Part shown: positions 33,755 to 42,076 of the stretch, in pieces | Numbering within the stretch: position 1 is the first letter of the stretch | Layout: each line of letters begins with the position of its first letter | NCBI GenBank assembly: GCA_965237775.1 | Contig: OZ250155.1 | Location: 1,674,001-1,738,000 of the forward strand | From: CATOSP01 sp965237775 | Lineage (GTDB): Bacteria; Chloroflexota; Dehalococcoidia; Lucifugimonadales; UBA3495 | Length of the DNA: 64,000 nt | Direction: 5' to 3' | Position numbers and translations under genes: made by a program | The notes under the pieces: generated by a model | What the model was told of the DNA's origin: nothing | Database searches by the model: none | What the model saw: only the letters and a program-made list of their open reading frames with translations

Positions 33755-34897
33755 CTATACGAATATGTCCAGGGGAAGGAAGGCGGATACGACGAAGTTG
33801 GGAACGTCTACGACCTGGCTGATCTTCAGGTCCACGGCCACGCTGCAGATGGAGTAGGCTTGTTCGCGGGTCCAGCCCCGTTCCATCAACAGGTCGATCA
33901 TGCTGAGCAATGCGTTTCTCGCTGCCAGGGAAGCGTCCTCGGACTGATTCACACCGTCGGCTATACACATGCCGGTAGAGGCAATGAACCGCCTTGGCGC
34001 GGCCATCTCCGGAGTTGTGAAGTAGTCGTCCCGCTCGAAAATCGGGAACCGGATGTTGCGCCGCTGCGCCTCGCCCTTCCGTACCTGGAAACTTACGTGA
34101 AGGGTGCAGTCCATCTCGATGGCGGTGCCGCAACACTCGGAATCTCCCTGGGCGTAATGGGCGTCCCCAGCGGAGAACAACGCCCCTTCCGTGAACACGG
34201 GAAGGAGCAAGCGCGTCCCGGCGGTGAGTTGTTTGATGTCCAGGTTGCCGCCGTTCTCCCTGGGCGGCACGGTCCTCAGACCCTCGGACGCGAAGGGTTC
34301 TCCGGCGGGCACAGCTCCTGCGGGCTCTGGCCCCAGTACCGCCCCACCCCGGCGGAGCAGCTCATCTTCCCGCAGCAGCATTTCCTGGCGCAAGGCGCGG
34401 GAAGGGGCGACGCCGATTGTACCCATGAACGACGCTCCCGGCACGCGCACTCCGGGAAGGTCCGGCGACTCGGCAAACCCGTCGGCTAGGTTCCAGTGCA
34501 CGACGTGGGGCGACAGGAACACGTCGCGGAGGAACCCGAAGCCGGGGATGATGGTGGTGAACCCCCAGCGAGCAGGGTCAATGTGCAGGATGTTGCATTC
34601 AAGCAGGTCGCCGGGCTCTGCCCCTTGTACATACACGGGACCGGTGAGGGGATGGACCACATTCAGGTCCACGTTGTTCAGGTCCGCGGCGGTGGAGGAG
34701 GGAGTGACACCGCCGTCGAAGGCGTTTCTGGTCTGCATGACCACTTCTTCGCCGGGCTCGGCTTCAACGGCCGGAGGGATATCCGGGTGCCAACGGTTGT
34801 GGCCCTTGGTGGGCTCTTCGCCGCACCGTTTGCTGTAGTCCAACTCGATACTCTTCAAGTCACTCTCCCCGTGTCGGGATACGGCGGGCACCCGCAT
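33755..34897 (-). CDS. Acetamidase/formamidase family protein
   Basis: 380 residues from the ATG at 34897. The frame stays open to 35236, but that extension is low-complexity, unlike the family, and runs through the divergent gene at 35081, so I reject it. Seen: TRNAFDGGVTPSSTAADL, VYVQGAEPGDLLEC, FMGTIGVAP, GGNLDIKQLTAGTRLLLPVF, and GDAHYAQGDSECCGTAIE, the FmdA_AmdA hallmark with zinc-ligand histidine and acids. Hydrolyses formamide or short amides to ammonia and acid. Lies directly upstream of the E1 alpha gene. Substrate not resolvable. Confidence 0.88.
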   Translation of the reverse strand: MRVPAVSRHGESDLKSIELDYSKRCGEEPTKGHNRWHPDIPPAVEAEPGEEVVMQTRNAFDGGVTPSSTAADLNNVDLNVVHPLTGPVYVQGAEPGDLLECNILHIDPARWGFTTIIPGFGFLRDVFLSPHVVHWNLADGFAESPDLPGVRVPGASFMGTIGVAPSRALRQEMLLREDELLRRGGAVLGPEPAGAVPAGEPFASEGLRTVPPRENGGNLDIKQLTAGTRLLLPVFTEGALFSAGDAHYAQGDSECCGTAIEMDCTLHVSFQVRKGEAQRRNIRFPIFERDDYFTTPEMAAPRRFIASTGMCIADGVNQSEDASLAARNALLSMIDLLMERGWTREQAYSICSVAVDLKISQVVDVPNFVVSAFLPLDIFV

Positions 34898-35080
34898 TAT
34901 AGCCCACTCCGGCCTGAGAACGTAGTGGAATCCAGAAAACGCGATGGGCCCCGTTTTCCGGTTGTCATCGCGATTGCGTCCGGAATACCGATGGAAGGCA
35001 ACCCCGCGTGGGGCAACATTGGATGGCAGAGGGTCCGAGTTTGAATTAAAGTAGGTGTACGAGACCGACGGAGGAAACCG

Positions 35081-35431
35081 ATGCAAACGCCTACCTGTCG
35101 AACGGCTTCTCATGAACTGCTCCGACAAGCCGCACAGGAGTTGGAGGCAGGAGACGTCAGACAGGCTTCCGAGAAGGGATGGGGCGCGGCGGCCCAGATG
35201 ATCAAAGCCGTGGCCGAAAATAGAGGTTGGCCACATAACAGCAACTCGCGTCTGTACGAAGCCGCCAACCGGTTGGCGCAGGAAACAGGCGACAGGGAAA
35301 TACGATTGCTATTTAATGCCGCGGGTAACCTTCACGTAAATTTTTACGAGAATTGGGTTACGTCTGAGGTAGTCTCAGTAGGTCTCACAGACGTGGAATT
35401 GCTTCTAGCAAAGTTGGAGCCCCTGTTCTAA
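35081..35431 (+). CDS. HEPN-like (PaREP1-type) small helical protein
   Basis: 116 residues, mostly helical. Seen: ELLRQAAQELEAGDVRQASEKGWGAAAQMIKAVAENRGW, the pattern of PaREP1/HEPN-like proteins (helix, Gd..qAseK.WgAa), followed by a second helical pair. The HEPN RNase motif Rx4-6H is not clearly present, so catalytic RNase activity is doubtful. A GGAGG ribosome site sits 8 bases before the ATG. No nucleotidyltransferase partner is adjacent: divergent acetamidase on one side and a PLP enzyme on the other. Confidence 0.6.
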   Translation: MQTPTCRTASHELLRQAAQELEAGDVRQASEKGWGAAAQMIKAVAENRGWPHNSNSRLYEAANRLAQETGDREIRLLFNAAGNLHVNFYENWVTSEVVSVGLTDVELLLAKLEPLF

Positions 35432-35456
35432 CGGAGCGTCCCACGCCGGGCAGATG

Positions 35457-35476
35457 CACGGGTTCTCGAACCCGTG
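35457..35476. other. Perfect 9-base inverted repeat
   Basis: CACGGGTTC-TC-GAACCCGTG, 26 bases after the stop of the HEPN-like gene and 115 before the SelA-like gene. No T-run follows, so it is either a weak terminator or a protein-binding site. Confidence 0.4.
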
Positions 35477-35590
35477 AATGATAATTGGCGCCCAATGTGG
35501 ACACGGCTTCGGCCTGCGGCTATCATACGGGCGAATTCCTGACCCAAGTTTGCCCCCGCGCTGAATCAACGCGGGCGAAGGAGAGAATCC

Positions 35591-36739
35591 ATGCAGGCGG
35601 CCGATTGGGGCGACATTTACAAAGAGCTTGGCGCCGTTCCCGTGATTAACGCGACCGGCAGCGTGACGATGCTGGGTGGTTCGACCCCGATACCTGAAGT
35701 TAAGGACGCCATGGCCCACGCCGACAGGGCATATATTCCGCTTATGGAGCTGGAGGAGAAGGCCGGAGCCGCCATTGCCAGGATGGTGGATGTGCCCGCG
35801 GCCTACATCACGTCGGGAGCGGGTTCAGCCCTGATGCTGGCCACCGCCGCCGCTATGGCCGGGGACGACGACGATAAGATTCAGCAGCTTCCGAACACCA
35901 GCGGGATGAAAGACGAGATTCTGATCCAGACTCGCCAGCGCTATTGGTACGACCGGTGCCTGGAATTGGCCGGGGCGAAACTCGTGATGTTCGGCTCCGA
36001 GGAACAGACGACCAAAGAGGACCTTGAGAAGGCCATTGGTCCGAACACCGCCGCCGTGCATTACTACGCGGTGGAACAGGCTATCGATCCCCTTGCGCTA
36101 ACCCTGGAGGCCACGATTGAGGTCGCTCACGCCCACGGCGTACTGGTGACCGTGGACGCTGCGGGACAGATATACCCCCTGGAGAACTTCGGCAAGTACG
36201 TCAGGATGGGCGCGGACTTCCAGTGCATCGCCGCCAAGTACCTGGGCGCGACCCAGTCGGTTGGACTCGCGCTCGGCTCCGAGGAGATGATCCGAAAGAT
36301 CGGCCTCCACGCCTTCGCCAGTTACGAGGGCCGCCGGGTGCGTGGCGTGGGCAGGCCCCAGAAGGTCGACCGCCAGGAGATGGTCGGCGCGGTGGCCGCG
36401 GTCAGGCATTGGATGACCATGAATCACGAGGACCGGTTGGCCGATGCCGAGCAGCGCACCAGGGTCATCTTGGGACTGGTCTCGGGTATACCTGGGATAA
36501 GGGCGGAGATGATCGACAACGTCATCGGGCATCAGCCTTACGGCCTGAACCTATGGGTCAATCCGGCCGAGGCTGGGATGAATATCTACGATTTGAGGGA
36601 CCGCCTGAAAGACGGAGACCCGCCCATTTGGACCAGGGTTCGGGACGAAGACGACTACATCACGATCCACATGTTCGGGCTGAACCCCGGAGAAGACCGA
36701 ATCGTCGGGGAGAGGATAGCGGCGCTGGTCAAAAAGTAG
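35591..36739 (+). CDS. SelA-like PLP-dependent enzyme (selenocysteine synthase/ammonia-lyase family)
   Basis: 382 residues, PLP fold type I of the SelA-like group. Seen: PVINATGSVTMLGGS near the N-terminus (SelA-like start), ELEEKAGAAIARM, AYITSGAGSALMLATAA, the PLP aspartate region VDAAGQIYPLENF and the Schiff-base lysine in CIAAKYLGATQSVGLALG. True SelA is near 460 residues and has an N-terminal tRNA-binding region; this protein lacks it, so a catabolic lyase, racemase or aldolase role (as in DgaE-type enzymes) is more likely. An AAGGAGAG ribosome site precedes the ATG. Its last 57 codons lie in a direct repeat whose second copy is at 37929. Confidence 0.85.
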   Translation: MQAADWGDIYKELGAVPVINATGSVTMLGGSTPIPEVKDAMAHADRAYIPLMELEEKAGAAIARMVDVPAAYITSGAGSALMLATAAAMAGDDDDKIQQLPNTSGMKDEILIQTRQRYWYDRCLELAGAKLVMFGSEEQTTKEDLEKAIGPNTAAVHYYAVEQAIDPLALTLEATIEVAHAHGVLVTVDAAGQIYPLENFGKYVRMGADFQCIAAKYLGATQSVGLALGSEEMIRKIGLHAFASYEGRRVRGVGRPQKVDRQEMVGAVAAVRHWMTMNHEDRLADAEQRTRVILGLVSGIPGIRAEMIDNVIGHQPYGLNLWVNPAEAGMNIYDLRDRLKDGDPPIWTRVRDEDDYITIHMFGLNPGEDRIVGERIAALVKK

Positions 36740-37315
36740 GGCGCGTCAGCCAGCAGCTTCTTTTTCCTTCAGCGCCCGCAATACCTTTTCAGCGGTGATG
36801 GGAAGGTTGGTTATCCGCACTCCCACGGCGTCGTACACGGCGTTGGCAATGGCCCCGGCAACGGGGACGTTGCTGTTTTCGCCGATGCCCTTGCTCTGGT
36901 AGGGCGCGGGTCCCGACGGAGACTCCAGTAGCACGGTCTCCAACTTGGGGATGTCCGGCGTAGTCGGCATCTTATAGTCGCCGAGGGTCAACGTCGAGAT
37001 TCTTCCCTCCTCCGTGCCCAGCTCCTCCATCAGTGTGTAACCTAACCCCTGTATCACGCCGCCTTCGATCTGGCCCTGGTGGGTGAGCGGGTTGATGATG
37101 GTCCCCACGTCGTGGGCGGTGACTATTCGCTCGACCCGGACCTGGCCTGTTTCCGTGTCCAGATCCACCTCGGCGATCTGGCTGCAGTACGATGTCACCG
37201 GGAATGCCGTTCCTGAGAAGGTAAATTCCCCAGTGATTGCGGCCTCCAGGTCAGTGACGGCCCTGGAGACCATGTCCTTGAGGGGAATCGTACGCACCGG
37301 AGAATCCTGGATTTG
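36569..37315. repeat. 747-bp direct repeat, copy A
   Basis: Matches 37929-38675 with a constant offset of 1360 and no insertions or deletions. By hand count there are 75 differences (about 90% identity), strongly graded: 3 in the first 171 bases (SelA-like tail), 34 in the next 401, 38 in the last 175. It contains the 3' ends of the SelA-like gene (+) and of an xdh-type gene (-). Confidence 0.95.
36746..37315 (-). pseudogene. Truncated xanthine-dehydrogenase-type large subunit, C-terminal remnant (copy A)
   Basis: About 190 codons corresponding to the C-terminal end of a molybdopterin-binding subunit. Seen: YCSQIAEVDLDTETGQVRVER, IVTAHDVGTIINPLTHQGQ, and the catalytic glutamate motif KGIGENSNVPVAG. 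Homology to the second copy stops abruptly at 37315 and no upstream coding sequence remains, so it has no N-terminal two-thirds and cannot be an active enzyme. It converges on the SelA-like gene with 6 bases between the stops, as copy B does. Confidence 0.85.
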
Positions 37316-37370
37316 ACATAATCTCCCCCTCCCGTGCCACCGTTTATCAAACGGCTTTATTCCAATTTAT

Positions 37371-37392
37371 CTCCTCTACTCTGAACAGTTTC
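37371..37392. repeat. Orphan IS66-type terminal repeat (possible scar)
   Basis: This 22-base stretch matches the reverse complement of the IS66 left end at 38914-38935 at 19 of 22 positions and ends CTCTGAACAGTTTC. It has the orientation of a right-hand end, 55 bases beyond the point where copy A of xdh is cut. No transposase is next to it. Confidence 0.4.
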
Positions 37393-37447
37393 ATGGCATA
37401 CACGGGCATATACGTTGTACGTTACCCTAAATCGGAGGGCATTATGA

Positions 37448-37798
37448 ATGGGGATGGAAGCGATTACTATAAAGCTGTTCTGGACGCTTTACATCTTGTA
37501 TTACTGCGCTCCGCTAATTGCCGCCCCTGTGACGGGCATGATATGCGGGCGGTTCATGCAGCGGCTGAGCACGTGGCAAGGGTTGTTGGTTGGAATAGGA
37601 ATAGGGTTGGCTGGCGTAGCGTCCAGCGTTTGGTTTGTGGCTTGGATTACAGACCTAAGGGATGCGCCTAATTGGGCTTATTGCTTGGCCGGTTGGGAGC
37701 CTTGGGCGATGGCGGTCATAGCCCCAGCAGGAACGTGCTTTGTTTGCTGGTTCTGGAACGGGAGCAAGCAAACACAGTATTCCCCGCCTGCCGATTAA
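37448..37798 (+). CDS. Small membrane protein, no recognised family
   Basis: 116 residues with about three hydrophobic segments (near 8-31, 44-66 and 82-103), four cysteines and no known motif. A GGAGG lies 10 bases before this ATG; an overlapping frame from 37444 (75 residues, not hydrophobic) has better spacing, so the choice is based on the membrane-like composition. It sits in the 613-base unique segment between the two direct-repeat copies, with AT-richer flanks than its neighbours. The remainder of that segment (37316-37447, 37799-37928) shows no other gene. Confidence 0.4.
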   Translation: MGMEAITIKLFWTLYILYYCAPLIAAPVTGMICGRFMQRLSTWQGLLVGIGIGLAGVASSVWFVAWITDLRDAPNWAYCLAGWEPWAMAVIAPAGTCFVCWFWNGSKQTQYSPPAD

Positions 37799-37928
37799 AC
37801 AGTACTGCCCATTTTATCTAACGACTCATAGCTCGCTACTATAAACCCCGGAGCAGGCCCAACATCCTTCAAGTGGGGCGGCTATATGTTCTCGTTGAGG
37901 TTTTTTGGACGGCCCCAAGGAGAGGAAT

Positions 37929-38099
37929 GAGGCTGGGATGAATATCTACGATTTGAGGGACCGCCTGAAAGACGGAGACCCGCCCATCTGGACCAGGGTT
38001 AGGGACGAAGACGACTACATCACGATCCATATGTTCGGGCTGAACCCCGGAGAAGACCGAATCGTCGGGGAGAGGATAGCGGCGCTGGTCAAAAAGTAG
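37929..38099 (+). pseudogene. C-terminal fragment of a SelA-like gene (copy B)
   Basis: 57 codons including the stop, identical in protein to the end of the intact gene at 35591-36739: GMNIYDLRDRLKDGDPP and MFGLNPGEDRIVGER are visible. The rest of the gene is absent; homology begins abruptly at 37929. Confidence 0.85.
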
Positions 38100-38675
38100 G
38101 GCGCGTCAGCCAGCAGCTTCTTTTTCCTTCAGCGCCCGCAATACCTTCTCAGCGGTGATGGGAAGGCTGGTTATCCGCACTCCCACGGCGTCGTACACTG
38201 CGTTTGCGATGGCCCCGGCAACGGGGACGTTGCTGCTTTCGCCGATCCCCTTGCTTTGGTAGGGCGCGGGTCCCGACGGAGACTCCAAGAGAACCGTTTC
38301 CAACTTGGGAATGTCCGGCATAGTCGGCATCTTATAGTCGCCGAGGGTCAACGTCGAGATTCTTCCCTCCTCCGTGCCTAGCTCCTCCATCAGCGCGTAA
38401 CCCAAGCCTTGAATCACGCCGCCCTCGATCTGCCCCTGGTGGGTAAGGGGGTTGATGACTGTCCCAACGTCGTGGGCCGTCACTATCCGCTCAACTCGGA
38501 CCTGACCCGTTTCCGTGTCGACCTCCACCTCGGCGATCTGCGTGCAATAGGACGTCACCGGGGAGGTAGTTCCGGCGAAGGTGAACTCTCCAACAATGGC
38601 GGCCTCAAGGTCAGGCACGGCCAGGGATGTCATTTCTTTGAGGGGAATAGTGCGTACCGGAGTATCGTGGATTTG
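37929..38675. repeat. 747-bp direct repeat, copy B
   Basis: Second copy of the repeat at 36569-37315. In this copy the xdh reading frame continues past the repeat edge at 38675, whereas the SelA-like gene is cut; in copy A the reverse holds. Confidence 0.95.
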
Positions 38676-38913
38676 GAAAGAGCCGTCCTCCAGGGTGATG
38701 CGGTCCTCGTCGGTCTCGTATAGTCCGGCGGCGCGCTGGACCAGCTTGGCTTTCAGGTCCCGCGCCGCGCCCAGGGCGGTCTGTCCAGCGGTGTAGGTGA
38801 CCCGGCTGCCGCCGGAACCCGAATCGAACGCCACGGCATCGGTGTTTTGCACCGAGATCCGCACGTCCTCCACGGGCACGGTCAGCTCTTCGGCCACCAC
38901 CTGGCGCAACATG
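38106..38913 (-). pseudogene. Xanthine-dehydrogenase-type large subunit, 3' fragment (interrupted by IS66)
   Basis: C-terminal 268 codons of a molybdopterin-binding hydroxylase subunit. Seen: VAEELTVPVEDVRI, TDAVAFDSGSGGSRVTY, IVTAHDVGTVINPLTHQGQ and the active-site glutamate motif GIGESSNVPVAG. The 8 bases at 38906-38913 are the target duplication of the IS66-family element. Joined to 42077-43518 it gives an uninterrupted frame of 2250 bases (749 residues), the normal length of such subunits. The gene was intact until the insertion. Confidence 0.9.
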
Positions 38914-39002
38914 GTAACTGTTCAGAGTTGAGGGGATGGATTAGTTAAAACTTGCTTGGGAAGTTCGGTGCGTCGGGTCGTCGGTTATGTTAAATCAGGA
39001 GG

Positions 39003-39833
39003 ATGGAGAACAAGGTAGACCTGAGGACGGCCAGCCGGGAGGCGCTGTTGGCGGTGATTGCGCGGCAGCAGGCGGTCATCGACGAGTTGCAGCGGCGGAT
39101 AGCGGCGTTGGAAGGGGGTCTCAAGGGCAAAGGGCGGCCCGGAATGCCGGGCAACAAACCGGGTGCAAAGTCAGAGCCGGCCGAGAAGAAGGAGCCAAGA
39201 AAGCCCCGGCCCCACGGCTTTAGCCGTCGGCGCACGGTGGCGGCTCACCAGGTGGAACATGTCTTGGACTCCTGTCCGGAGTGTGGCACCGGGTTGGTTG
39301 GGGGTTGGCCGCAGCGGACTCGGGAAGTCATCGATATCCCAGTGGCTCCGGTGGAGGTCACGGAGCACGTTTTCGTGACCCGGGTCTGCCCAGTATGTGA
39401 ACGGCGCCGGACCCCCAAGACGGACTTGGGCGGTGGGGTAATCGGTCGGGGACGGTTGGGAGCCAACTTGGTCTCATTGATCGCTGGCCTGCGGGAAGAG
39501 GGCCGGTTGCCCCTTCGGACCATCCAATGGTATCTGGAGACCGTCCACCAGTTGCGCTTGAGCGTTGGGGGAATCACCCAGGTCCTCCACGGCGTGGCCC
39601 GGCAAGCCCAACCGGCGGTGGCCGAGGTGCTGGAACTAGTCCGGACCAGCCAGGTGGTGCACGCCGACGAGACCGGCTGGCGCCAGGAGGGGGCCAATGG
39701 CTATGTCTGGACCTTCTCCACTCCCACTGAGCGGTACTTCCTGCGCCGAGGCCGGAATAAGGAGGTGGTGGACGAGGCGCTGGGGGAGTCCTTCAGCGGG
39801 GTGTTGGTCAGCGATTTCTACGCTGCCTATAAC
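39003..39833 (+). pseudogene. IS66 transposase (TnpC), 5' part
   Basis: 277 codons. N-terminal coiled coil (AVIDELQRRIAALEG), basic linker, zinc ribbon with CPECGTG and CPVCERR, then the first catalytic aspartate in VHADETGW and the second in VSDFYAAYN. The frame is cut exactly after DFYAAYN by the IS1380-type element; it runs on 13 codons into that element and stops at 39872. The 3' part at 41557-42060 continues in frame. Confidence 0.92.
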
Positions 39834-41551
39834 CCCGAATCCACCGAAAAGGTGAGTGTCGCGGCGGGTTGAATGGGTAAGAAAGTGCTCCTGTGCATCT
39901 GGGATAATGGTTTTCGAGACAGAAAACCAACCAGAAACAAGGAGCACCCAATAGATGCTACCACGCAACCACCCCGACGGCATCCACATCGCCTTCGACG
40001 ACCACCGCCTGGTCAACAATGCCGGGCTGATCCTTCCCGCCACGTTGGCCTTGCACCTGGGCCTGCCCCAACTGGTTGACCGGCACTTGGACCTGGGCTG
40101 GGCCCCAGGCCGAGCCAACACCGGCGACAAGATCATGACGCTGGTGGCTTCCGCGCTGGCGGGCGGCGACTGCATCGACGATGCCGATGTGTTGCGCACC
40201 GGCAGGACAGCCTGCACCCTGGGCAGTGTAGTCAAGGCGCCCTCCACCTTGGGCACCTTCCTGCGCAGTTTCCGGTGGGGCCACGTCCGCCAACTGGACC
40301 GGGTGAGCCGCCAGTTGCTGGCCCGGGCCTGGGAGGCTGGGGCCGGACCCGGCGACGGGCCCCTGACCATCGACCTGGACTCCACCATCTGCGAGACCTA
40401 CGGACTGGCCAAGGAAGGAGCTCGCCACCACGGCTACACCGGTGCGCGGGGCTATCACCCGCTGCTGGCCGTCGCCGCCGGAACCGGCGACGTGCTGATG
40501 GCCCGCCTGCGCGAGGGCCGGGCCTACACCGCCCGCGGCGCCGCCCACTTCCTGCGTGAAACGGTGGGGCGGGTGCGCTACGGCGGAGCCAGGGGCCAAC
40601 TCACGGTGCGGGCCGACAGCGGCTTCTATACCCACGCCGTGGTCGCCGTCTGCCGCCGGATGGATGTCCGCTTCTCCATCACCATCCGCCAGCGCACCCG
40701 CCTGCGGAATCTCATCGAGGCGATACCCGAAGAGGACTGGACGCCGATTCCCTACTGGATGGACGGCGCCGATGTGGCCGAGACCACCTACACCCCCTTC
40801 CAGAGTGAGCCCGACGCCGCGCCGGTGCGGCTCATCGTCCGGCGGGTGAAGCCGGCGCCCGGTTCCCAACTGGCTCTCTTCGCCACCTACAGCTATCACG
40901 GCTTCATCACCGACCGGGACGGAGAGACCCTGGAACTGGAGGCTGACCACCGCCGCCACGCCGAGATCGAGAATGCGATACGCGACCTCAAGTACGGCGT
41001 GGGGCTGAACCATCTCCCCTCGGGCCGCTTCGCTGCCAACGGCGCCTGGCTGGCGGTACAGGTGATGGCCCACAACCTGGCCCGCTGGACAGCCCGCATC
41101 GGCCTGGGTCAGCAGATCGTGACCACCAAGACCCTCAGACGACGGGTCTTTGCCTTGGCCGGACGGATCACCCGCTCGGCACGCCGGATCACCCTGCATC
41201 TTCCCCAGCGCTGGCCATGGGAAACCCAGTTCAGTCGCGCCCTGGCCCGACTGCGAGCCATTCCACTCCCAGCCTGATTGCTCCTGTCCGCTACTGACCC
41301 GCCATCCGGCCAACCGAACGCCCCGCCAACTCGCGCCAGTCCGGTCCGCGAACGCCTCTTGCCGTGTCCTATCCCGCCATCCCCCTCACCACAGCCACTG
41401 TAAGCCGCCATCGGCGCCCCCCAAAGCGCCTGCAGACCGCCGCCAGCCTCCCGTCTACCCAAATTCGAGCCCGGATCATCGCGCCTGTAACTTCCTCACC
41501 CCCCTTCCGCTGTCCTCACGCCGTCCATCGGTGTCCACCGGTGGATTCGGG
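39834..41551 (+). mobile_element. IS1380-family insertion sequence nested in IS66
   Basis: 1718 bases. Perfect 13-base terminal inverted repeats, CCCGAATCCACCG at 39834-39846 and its complement at 41539-41551. A 5-base target duplication ATAAC lies at 39829-39833 and 41552-41556. It carries one complete transposase gene. Size, ends beginning with CC and short target duplication fit IS1380. All parts look intact, so this copy may be the most recent arrival and could still be active. Confidence 0.94.
39955..41277 (+). CDS. IS1380-family transposase
   Basis: 440 residues, the usual length for this family, complete. Seen: FDDHRLVNNAGLILPATLA at the N-terminus, TIDLDSTICETYG (first catalytic aspartate), GYHPLLAVAAGTGDVL, TVRADSGFYT (second aspartate), and HAEIENAIRDLKYG near residue 340, holding the catalytic glutamate. 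A DDE-type enzyme that cuts and joins the 13-base ends of the element. AACAAGGAGCACCC precedes the ATG. The open frame of 451 codons on the opposite strand is a shadow. Confidence 0.95.
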   Translation: MLPRNHPDGIHIAFDDHRLVNNAGLILPATLALHLGLPQLVDRHLDLGWAPGRANTGDKIMTLVASALAGGDCIDDADVLRTGRTACTLGSVVKAPSTLGTFLRSFRWGHVRQLDRVSRQLLARAWEAGAGPGDGPLTIDLDSTICETYGLAKEGARHHGYTGARGYHPLLAVAAGTGDVLMARLREGRAYTARGAAHFLRETVGRVRYGGARGQLTVRADSGFYTHAVVAVCRRMDVRFSITIRQRTRLRNLIEAIPEEDWTPIPYWMDGADVAETTYTPFQSEPDAAPVRLIVRRVKPAPGSQLALFATYSYHGFITDRDGETLELEADHRRHAEIENAIRDLKYGVGLNHLPSGRFAANGAWLAVQVMAHNLARWTARIGLGQQIVTTKTLRRRVFALAGRITRSARRITLHLPQRWPWETQFSRALARLRAIPLPA

Positions 41552-41556
41552 ATAAC

Positions 41557-42060
41557 CACTACCCTGGCCTGAAGCAGCGGTGTTGGGCTCATCTGCTCCG
41601 GGACATCCATGACCTGAAGGCCCTCTACCCAGCAGACGCCAAGCTGGCCGGATGGGCGGCGGCAGTGCATGACCTCTACGCCCAGGCCAAGCGGTTCTCC
41701 CATCCTCAGGCAAGGAAACGCCGTCAGGCCCAACTGGAGTTGGAGCGGAAATTGTTGGCCTGCTGCCGACCCTTCCTTGATGACCCAGGGGCAGTCCAGG
41801 CCAAGCTCTGCCGGCGCATCCAGCGCTTTATCAAGGAGTTGTTCGTATTCGTAGCCGAACCGGCCGTCCCCTCGGAGAACAACGCCGCCGAGAGGAGCCT
41901 TCGTCACCTGGTGACCAGCCGCAAGATCAGCGGCGGCACCCGCTCAACCCAGGGCACCAACACCAAGATGGCTCTCGCTTCCCTCTTCGGTACCTGGCGC
42001 GCCCGAGGATTGAATCCCCTCACCGCATGCCGCCAGTTGCTCACTTCCCCTCAACTCTGA
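41557..42060 (+). pseudogene. IS66 transposase (TnpC), 3' part
   Basis: 167 residues plus stop, in frame with 39003-39833 once the nested element and one ATAAC are removed (445 codons in all). Seen: HYPGLKQRCWAHLLRDIHDL, a basic helical region, and the third catalytic residue in SENNAAERSLRHLV followed by KISGGTRSTQGT, the IS66 hallmark. The stop codon lies inside the right terminal repeat. Confidence 0.92.
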
Positions 42061-42076
42061 ACACTTACGCAACATG

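Larger units (their letters stand above)
38914..42068 (+). mobile_element. IS66-family insertion sequence, itself interrupted
   Basis: Terminal inverted repeats at 38914-38935 and 42047-42068 begin GTAA and agree at all but one of 22 positions (GTAACTG... against GTAAGTG...). An 8-base target duplication GCAACATG flanks it at 38906-38913 and 42069-42076. Both the GTAA ends and the 8-base duplication are characteristic of IS66. Without the nested IS1380-family element and its duplication the element is 1432 bases with one transposase gene and no tnpA/tnpB, as in the ISBst12 subgroup. It sits in the xdh-type gene. Confidence 0.93.

Noticed and set aside
34898..35236. N-terminal extension of the acetamidase-like frame
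   Set aside because: Residues are unlike the family and overlap a divergent gene with a good ribosome site; the start at 34897 fits better.
35081..36739. HEPN-based toxin-antitoxin or defence module
   Set aside because: The HEPN-like protein lacks a clear Rx4-6H motif and has no nucleotidyltransferase or antitoxin neighbour.
39834..39872. Early stop in IS66 TnpC taken as a nonsense mutation
   Set aside because: The stop lies inside the nested IS1380-type element; the frame is restored after the element at 41557.
39958..41313. 451-codon - frame opposite the IS1380 transposase
   Set aside because: Shadow of the transposase, whose catalytic motifs and ribosome site are clear.
38914..42068. 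Composite transposon or integrated plasmid
   Set aside because: The two elements are nested, each with its own target duplication, and carry no passenger genes.
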